Source: Piper betle
Taxonomy: Eukaryota; Streptophyta; Magnoliopsida; Piperales; Piperaceae
DNA length: 64,000 nucleotides
Reading direction: 5' to 3'
Assembly: GCA_033002965.1 (NCBI GenBank)
Contig: JAURVB010004889.1
Location: forward strand, 39,512-103,511
Part shown: positions 56,109 through 64,000 of the stretch, one piece after another
Layout: the number at the start of each line of letters is the position of its first letter
Numbering within the stretch: the first letter of the stretch is position 1
Notes under the pieces: generated by a model
What the model was told of the DNA's origin: nothing
Seen by the model: only the letters and a program-made list of their open reading frames with translations
Databases searched by the model: none
Made by a program: the position numbers and the translations under genes

Positions 56109-56996
56109 AATGTAATATCAATTCAAAGTTAATTATTGTAGAAACTTTTCAAAGTTGATAAAAGTGCATTCATTGGCCAAGCATCTTCTAATTTTAAAAA
56201 CTCATGCTAATTTGAGTGTATAATAGAATATTATGGGTCACACGGATAATTAAAGAACAAAAATAATTTTATTTAGTATGAAATATAGTTTAAAAATTCA
56301 AAATTCAAACGCAAGTCAATGTGTCGTTGAGTAGAGTTGATTTAAAGTCGACTCTAAATTGATTTATAGTCATTTATATTAAAATTTTAATTATATAAAT
56401 AAAAAATTATACAAAATTAATATATATATATATATATTACTTTTTAAATACTTAAAATATATAAAGACATGATATACATCGCTTTAAAATATTGATTTAA
56501 CTAATCTTAAAAGAAAATAATATGTTTTGATAATGTTAATGATATGGCTGAAAGAGTCATTTGCTAAATTGGTTAATATAGAATCATTTGTGGAATTTGG
56601 CTCCACAGGCGTTAGAGTCGACTCATGCTAAACGGCCTAATATTTTAAAATCTCCTGTTTATATATTAATATTGATTTAGCTTCTGGCTTTGGGCTTTTC
56701 AGTATGCTCGGAAAAAATGGCATTTTTGAGCACAGCAGATCATGTCAATCACTCGCATAGGTGATAAGGCTGGACGAGCCCGTTTGCCTTACACATGAGA
56801 AGAAACAATGAGCTACATTTACCAGTAGTAGAGTGATGCTTTGCTACTAGACTGCTCACATTACCTGCCCAGGAATTTTTCCTTCAATTTTTAAGTTTCA
56901 TTTTCTTACACAACCTTACTCGTTTGACTGACGTAATGAATGCGCATGGCTGAGAGGATTTTGATGTAGGCAAGTTGACGTTGACGACCGTTGTAA
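56109..56996 (+). other. Intergenic DNA upstream of the PPR gene
   Basis: AT-rich, with a short (TA)n near 56420. No gene is seen. The last 200 bases are presumably the promoter and 5' flank of the PPR locus. Confidence 0.4.
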
Positions 56997-58882
56997 ATGA
57001 ACCATCATCTCATCACACTCCTGCGCTCCCCTTCTCCCCATCTCTGGCATTTGAAGCAGGTTCATGCACTCATTGTAACAGGTAATTTTGATCTCCATGC
57101 CTTCTTTTTCAAGCGTCTCTTGCATCTATGTTTCCTGGGTTATGCTCGCCATGATGCAATGCCCAAATGGAGTTCAGACCTCTGGTACTCCCTTATTTCG
57201 GCCTACTCCAGGGCCTGCACGCATGGGGAAGCAATGGAAGCGTTATTTCTGATGCATCGTCTGGGAAATGGGATTGGCCATGCCCATTTTCCACTGGTTT
57301 TAAGGTCATGTGCTGCCTTGCAGACTGTCCGTGAAGGAAGACAGTTGTACGCTTTGATTTTTGGTGGTGGGTTCATTTCCAATACATTCGTCCAGACTGC
57401 TTTGATTGATTTGTATGCTAAGAGTGGGTTTCTGGAAGCCACAAGGCTGGTCTTTGATGAGAGAATGGTTCCGGATCCTGTGTCATACAATTGTTTGATA
57501 TCTGGGTACTCCAGGTTGGGCTGGTGTCAGATGCGAGAGAGCTGCTTGAGAAAATGAACGAGTGGACAACTGTTTCCTGGAATTCGATCATTTCCTGTTA
57601 CATTCATAATGGTGGTCTAATGGAAGCATTTAGAATGTTTGAACGGATACAGATGGAGGGGTTTCCACCGAATGAAATTACTTTAGTCACGTTTCTCTCC
57701 ATGTGTGCTAAATCAGGTGTTTTGCAAATATGGTTGAAAATCGAGAAACTCATAGCCGAAAAAAAGATATGCAAGAGCATGTTTGTATCTACTGCACTTT
57801 TATAAATGTACATTAAATGTGGAGCTGTGGATGATGCACTTGTAGAATTTGGCAGGATGAAAGAGAGAGATATAGTTTCCTGGAGTGCCATGATTACTGG
57901 TTGTGCTCAGAATGGAAGACCAGATGATGCCTTGCAAGCCTTTGAGCAAATGAAAGTGAAAAATGTCCGACCAAATGATGTCACTCTTGTAAGTGTTCTA
58001 TCTGCTTGTGCTCAGTTGGGATCCATTGGCACTGCAGAGCGCATAGGGTGTTATGTGGAGAATAGTAATTTGGCGTCAAATATTTATGTGAGTTCAGCAC
58101 TTGTGGATATGTATTCAAAATGTGGGAATATTGAAAAAGCTCGTCAGATATTTCGTCATATGGCAGAGAAAGATATAGTAACTTGGAATGCAATGATTGG
58201 AGGATTGGCAGTGAATGGCCTTGCAGCTGAGCCAATTAGTCTTTTTGTTAAGATGGAAGAATCTTATGTAAATCCTAATGAGATTACATTTGTCGGCTTG
58301 CTTACGACCTGTTCACATGCCGGGCTTGTTGAATTAGGGTTTAAAATTTTCAATTCGATGAAGGTAAATTATAAAATTTCTCCAAAGATTGAGCCCTGTG
58401 CTTGCATTGTGGACCTTCTTTGTAAATCAGGAAAATTGAAAGAGGCCTACGAGTTTATCTGCACAATGGAAGTAGAACCAAATGTTATTGTATGGGGTAC
58501 ATTTCTCAGTGCTTCCAGAATTCATTCGAACTTAGATTATGCTGAATATGCGATTGAAAAGCTAATATAGTTGGAGCCTGAAAATTCTGGAAACTATGTA
58601 CTTCTATCCAATCTTTATGCTAGCACAGGAAGATGGGAAGAGGCAGTTAGGGTGAGGAACATCATGAGGGCGAACAGGGTGCTAAAGGAAGCTGCTTATA
58701 GTTGGATGGAAGTGGACAATTCAGCGCATATATATTTAGTTGGAGACACATCTCATCCAGAGATAGATGAGATCCATGAAACTGTCATTGGGTTGGATTT
58801 ATTGTTGAAGTGGGTGTATATAATTCAAATGATCATGGTGACCTTTGTTGCTTACCAAGAGAAGAAGCAGCAATTTCATTAA
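56997..58882 (+). pseudogene. Pentatricopeptide repeat protein (PLS type with E domain), broken
   Basis: PPR proteins are organelle RNA-binding helical-repeat proteins. PLS-type members with an E domain usually act in organelle RNA editing. Degenerate 35-residue repeats are evident: TALIDLYAKSGFLEATRLVF, DIVSWSAMITGCAQNGRPDD, SALVDMYSKCGNIEKARQIF, DIVTWNAMIGGLAVNGL. These are followed by an E-type tail with EPENSGNYVLLSNLYAS and SWMEVDNSAHIYLVGD. Three lesions interrupt it: a one-base frame loss near the GGG at 57518-57520, an in-frame TAA at 57803-57805 (before MYIKCG) and a TAG at 58568-58570 (where IEKLIELEPE is expected). The last looks like a GAG-to-TAG change. It has no introns, as usual for the family, and is convergent with RAD51C. 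I call it a pseudogene because of the two nonsense codons; the frameshift alone could be an assembly error. Confidence 0.8.
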
Positions 58883-59558
58883 TTTACGGTGTGAAAAACA
58901 GAAAATCACTTCTTCTCATACCTGAACACTTTTCTTTGTACATTGGGTTTCTCTTCTATTTTAACAGCTCCTTGCATTGATAATATATTCCTTTTTCTAA
59001 CACATTTACATAAAAACATGTGTATTTTTTTTCCAAAGCCAGTAATTCAATTTCAATTGAATGGAATTGCCGCAATTTTTGATCGATTTCAAATAGTACT
59101 GATCCTTTGGAGTTGGTAATCCATGTCATTTGATTATTTTCTGTGCATTGCCCAAACAATTAATCAGCTATTTTGAAGTTCAGAATATTGCTCAAGAGCT
59201 CGACATCCAATTCTAGAAGAATACCGTGATTATATTATTGTGATTATAATCGACATTACTAACGGCATCCACGCATGGTGCCATAGAAAGTATTTAATCT
59301 TTATGGTTAATTACTTCATGAGATTACCCAAAGGACATCAGCTCGGCATCTCGTATATTTGTAATCTCTTAATTGCAAAAAAGAGTCAAATATGGATAAC
59401 GGTAAACAAATGGGTTTTTTTTTTGGTGAGGAGATTGCACTTTATATACCATTTTTTGTTCATTGACAAAAAGATGTAATGAAGCTAATATAAATCTTGA
59501 CCTCTTTTGTAAGAAAAAAGAAGAGGGATGAAGCCTTTTGGATATTGATTTGCATTAG
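58883..59558. other. Intergenic DNA between convergent PPR and RAD51C genes
   Basis: AT-rich 3' flanks of both loci. No gene is seen. Confidence 0.45.
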
Positions 59559-62450
59559 TTACATCATTTTAATTTTTTTACAGCTTGAAATTGAACTCCT
59601 AATTCCTTTTCCGGTCACTGAAAATGGAGCTGATGCAGACTTCAGAGAAGGGGACTTGTCAATGTATGCATACCTCTCGTTCCCATTCCAGTAAAGAATG
59701 ACCCGATTCGTGCAAGCGTGCGACCAACTGTCCCCTGATACATATACCACAATACTTATAGATTCAGATTTAGATCACTTTTGTATGAGAATATGACAAG
59801 AATTGAAGTACATACAACCTTTTATATTCATAAAAAAATGCAGTATATATAATTGCGCATTGCTGACGAAACAAAACCTAATTTAAGAAACAAGTGACAG
59901 AAGAAAACCCCACATTTCACGAGCTGCATGTATTTTGTTCTTTCTTGAAATGGCAACCAAAAATTCAATGCCAAGACAGAACTTAAGCAAAGTTTGATTA
60001 CTTCAGCGAATTCTGCTACTTATGCATTTTTCTCTTTTTATGAGACATGTCAAAAACAAATTGGCGTTCCTAAAATAGGAACCACCTAATCTGAGCCAGT
60101 TCAACATCAAGCTCATGCAATCCAATTAACCTAGCTAGCAGAATATGAAAGGGTGTATAAAGGCAACTGTCAAAAGCTTACAGTCTGAAATGTTCAAGAG
60201 AATAAAAGAAAACAACTTTACCTGGCAAATGACAAAAACAACGGGTCACATCAGCTGTGCTTTTCACTCAAAGATGAAACAAACAAGAACAAGGTCAAAA
60301 ATTAAATTTTCAAAAACAAAGGTAAGCCTAAATTTACCTAGTGCAAGTGTTAAACGAAAAGTTCCTTCTGTAATCTTAGTTGTCACTTGATTCAACAACA
60401 CAACCTGTTTCAGAATTAATACCTTAACCATCATAAATTAATGGACACGATCAAACCATGTCACAGACAAATACTTACAGCAAGTTGGTACTTCTGAGCA
60501 AGCTTCATTAATTTTAAAGCCATTCCACCAAGTATCCGGGTCCTAAGTGCCAAGTCATCAAAATCTTGACGAAAGTGAAAAGTGATACTGTCAATCACAA
60601 CCAGTTTCACCTAGAGAACATTCATAAAGGACAAATGTTACAACAATGCAATCAAGGCGCAATATGCATAATGCACTATTCTTGGAAAATGGAAAGACAA
60701 GAAAGTTGAGAAAATTGGCAAAACCATGATTTTAATTCAAACTTCCAGCTATAAAAAGAAACCAAGTTGTGCAAGGCCAGCTCAAGGAATATTATATATT
60801 GATAACTGAAGCCTATTAAAACCTGCTTTTTAGGAGAAGCTCTAAACAAACTATTATGCAAAATTGGGGAAATCTCTTCTATACTACTTCATGGTCTCTG
60901 CTTTTTAGAAAATAAGGAACTACTGTGTCAAAGTTCAACAAGAACGTACACTGTTAAAGCAACCATATGTTTTTTTCAGCCCTGATCATCATCACCATCT
61001 CCACCTTCCACTTAAATTGGGGATAACAATATGGATTGTCATCGATGATTGCTTGCGCATTTAAATAAATGCCTCAAACATGCAGAAACAAAGCGGCAAA
61101 GTTTTATGGAAGATGCCTTTCATGTCGCGACCTCCCTACTAACATTGGAAGGAATACTAAGATGAAAAATGACGCTTTAACAATATTGTTATCATCATAT
61201 AACTTTCATATTTATTGACTAAACGAGATGAAATGATTTCTGAACGAGAAATATTAATACATTAGTCTCCCAAGAATAAGCTGAAAAGAATGAAATTCAT
61301 CTTGCAACAAGGAAGCTGACAAAAAAGCTAAATGGACTTTATAATTATTCAGAAACTAAAACAATATCCTGAAGAGTTGTGCCTTCCTTCAGTGACTCAG
61401 ATAATACAAAGAGTAAGGCAGACTCGTAGCAAGCACGCAACAAAAAAATTAGTGCTATACTTACATCTCCATGTTCCTCAATGAATTTGTCCAAGTAATT
61501 GACTACAGCAATTTGCTCCGTGTAACTGCATATTCGGAAGTAGAAAATGTTCTTCAAAAAAGTTTTAGGCAGCAAATTCTCTGTGGAATTAGGAAGATCT
61601 TTTCTATGGCAAACATGATGATCCAGAACATCCTGAATACAAGCTTCTGCAACTTGGAAAGCTCGCTCCACCATGAAACTCCCTTCTGTATCTAGACAAA
61701 ACCAGCATACATAGGTTTAGACACTCAGTAAAAGTAAAAGAGGAGAAAAAGTGGCCCGGACAGACACCTATATACACTGCTTTTCCACCAACACCGCCAC
61801 ATTCTACAGGTATTTGCACATTGACTGCAAGCTGCATCCTGCATATACGCAATTGCAGGATTATTAACGTTTCGACCATAGGAGATGAACTTGGTGCATG
61901 TTGATGCAATAAACTAGAAAGAACCCATACCCCAGCTGTGTTTTACCAATTCCTGGAACTCCACCTGAAAAAAGAACACAACGATTTTGACAAATAATTT
62001 TGTTGACAATCATAGTTTCATTCATAGCCATATTAGGAAGCCAAGAGACACATATTTTCTAAAGAGAAGGAAAAATCTCCTTCTTCCACCTGATAGAAAA
62101 AAATGTTGGGGACATGGATCCTAGACTAGAATTCATGTGATTATAAATGGCAGACAATGATTAAAAAAATTATAGAAGACCAATTATTCAGTTCAGTGAT
62201 TTTCAAAAACAAATTTTCATTTTTCAATGAACTATTGAGAGAGCAACAACTCACTTACTTAGTTCAGCTGCAATCTCAAAAGAATCCTTGTTTTATTAAA
62301 GGAATAAATGCGAAGATAATAACTGACCTACTTCAGTGATTTCTATGCGTTTCACACCTCCACCCAAAATGGCATCCAAGTCTTCACAAGAAGTAGTAAT
62401 ATGAATCTCTGTCTCTTCCTGTCTAAGCATATCCCAGGCAGACTGTGCTC
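59559..62450 (-). CDS. RAD51C: RAD51C recombinase paralog, 3' seven exons (5' exons outside window)
   Basis: A RecA/RAD51-family ATPase acting in the nucleus with XRCC3 and other paralogs in homologous recombination and meiotic crossover formation. Exons (minus strand): 62328-62450, 61931-61964, 61768-61838, 61465-61691, 60479-60610, 60338-60404, 59559-59734. All are GT-AG and in phase, about 275 residues. The Walker A motif GVPGIGKT is encoded by the 61931-61964 exon together with the end of the previous one. Then come VPVECGG-type [48 protein letters not shown], Walker [22 protein letters not shown] and [10 protein letters not shown]. The C-terminus is [18 protein letters not shown] with a basic tail ending KKIKMM. 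The N-terminal helix-hairpin exons are not in the window; the intron 5' of 62450 is at least 1.5 kb. No frame break is seen here. Confidence 0.95.
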
Positions 62451-64000
62451 CTTTGTGTTAGGATCACCAAGTTGAAGAATAAAACAAAAGCAAAAAAATT
62501 AATGAGAATTACCAACCAAAAAAAGTTTAAGAAACAGCTTATATATGTTAAGAAGAAATTGACTTTGTGAGAGAAAATAATAGAATTTTGTCATGTGTGA
62601 ACAAATGAAGGTCATTGGGATTTTATAAAATAGCTTAAGGCAAGATATTATACATTATTATTATAAGATTCTCCACCTAGTTAATCTTGCATTCAACACC
62701 TACCAGGTAAGATTCAATATATTAGTAGGGATGGTGCTGATAATTTTCAACTTGATTAATCATATTTTAAGAAATGATAAGGCTCATCAGTTTGCTCTAA
62801 TTGGTATGAGTCATTACAAATAGTATTAAAGCTAACCCAAAAGTGTATTGGATTATGAAAATGCATTTAGACACAAATTAGGCTCATGCAACATAAAAAA
62901 GAATTATGAAGATGGAATTTCTTTAAGATGAGTGAAATGCAAGATCACCCAGTTAGTTAGTCCAACAATCTCATACTTACACAGACAAGATTCAATATGG
63001 TGTATACAATCTTCAACTTAGTTAACTACTTTTGAAAAAATAACTAGGCCCGTTAGTTTGTATTAATTGTGGTCAAGTCATTACAAATATGTTAAATTTG
63101 AAGTAATATTGAAGTCGCAACTTCTTATTGATATTTTCTTATCATAAAACCAACAAAATTGTTCTGCATTAGTGTGTACATGATCCAATTAGCATCCGAT
63201 CATCCACGAACATAATCCACTCATTTTCTAGAGTAGACAATGTGCTTCAGATTTTGATCTATAAAAATGGAGCTCAGAAACAAGTTCCTTTCCAACACAT
63301 ACAATCAATCCAATGAGTCCGTGTTCAATCATACATGAGCCACCTAGAACAAGGCAACTATGATACGTGAAAGTAGGCCACATATGACACAAGCATATGG
63401 GCAAGCAGGCCAAGGGAAATGAAACCAGAACTAACAAAAAACAAAATTGGCAGGCATGTGTGGGAAGATAGTTTGCTACAAACAGGAAGGCGAACAACAC
63501 CCCTTGTGTGCAACATTGGCCTTGACAACGAGATGGAATTGGCAGGTGAGCAATGATTGGTGTGAAATCAAATGAGTTTAGCAGCAGGGTGAAGAACATG
63601 AGAAGATTGATGCAAGTTAACCTTCTGGCAGCAGCATTTGGGATCATGTGTGGGCAGGTTAGGATGACAAAAGAGATGACATACATGAGCAGAAAGAAGG
63701 AGAGTGAAACCATCAAAATCCACAAGAGTTCCACCAGAGCAAGCATCAGGGAAGGTCTATCAAGAGGAACTAAATATTTCGCAAAAATTATCGACTCACT
63801 CTTCAGTCAATTCATCTACATATAAATAAATAGATATAAATCTCAACTTGATGAATATTTTGTGGAAAAAACAACTGCCTATAATTCTCATTAAAATCCA
63901 CACAGAACTATGTTGGAAGTATGAAATATAACAAATTCTAAAACTTTTGCCCCATAATTAGTTGCATTTTTTATGCATATTGGCGTTTATTGAGCCCACC
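62451..64000 (-). other. RAD51C intron (continues past the window edge)
   Basis: AT-rich DNA upstream of the exon beginning at 62450. I find no further RAD51C exon. Two diverged copies of a GTTAATC/CATTACAAATA-type segment (about 62690-62830 and 62950-63100) indicate an old internal duplication or repeat. The 172-codon minus-strand reading at 63228-63746 resembles no protein. Confidence 0.45.

Noticed and set aside
63228..63746. 172-codon minus-strand reading, Leu/Phe-rich
   Set aside because: Low-complexity hydrophobic composition within a RAD51C intron, with no domain and no conservation signal that I can see.

Overview
The window is plant nuclear DNA. It has intron-rich eukaryotic genes with GT-AG introns, a plastid transketolase and EPSP synthase of the plant type, a plant pectin-precursor epimerase, a degraded copy of plant mitochondrial 26S rRNA, and a large nested load of LTR and DNA transposons. 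The very GC-rich 5' ends of the epimerase and transketolase genes, beside AT-rich intergenic DNA, suggest a monocot of the commelinid type. This is an inference; I cannot name the species.

Layout. 1-3840: ends of non-autonomous DNA elements and a GC-island/palindromic-array element bordered by (TA)n. 4562-10968 (+): mitochondrial intermediate peptidase, 17 exons. 14012-15311 (-): UDP-glucuronate 4-epimerase, intronless and convergent with the peptidase. 15540-24130: an AT-rich tandem array split by a mitochondrial rrn26 insertion, which is itself split by a reverse-oriented long LTR, which is split by another LTR. 26462-32705: large foldback structure, hAT-like elements and a cleanly delimited hAT element. 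33051-36498 (-): EPSP synthase, 8 exons. 36499-42543: AT-rich intergenic DNA. 42544-45681 (-): plastid transketolase, 7 exons. 47086-56108: a second nested LTR/TIR transposon stack. 56997-58882 (+): broken PPR gene. 59559-62450 (-): the 3' seven exons of RAD51C; its 5' exons lie beyond the window.

The genes do not form a functional cluster. Transketolase (Calvin cycle and pentose phosphate pathway, which yields erythrose-4-phosphate) and EPSP synthase (shikimate pathway, which uses erythrose-4-phosphate downstream) are metabolically linked and about 6 kb apart on the same strand, but in plants this is probably coincidence.

Two points matter to anyone using this sequence. First, five genes (peptidase, epimerase, EPSP synthase, transketolase, PPR) each carry one single-base reading-frame break that maps to, or next to, a short G/C homopolymer. 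This looks like a systematic assembly error, so calling these genes dead on that basis would be unsafe. Second, the repeats contain a recurring module (GC-rich island, then GTAATAAAA, then an inverted TTGACTCGA/TCGAGTCAA pair) that is shared by structurally different transposable elements.
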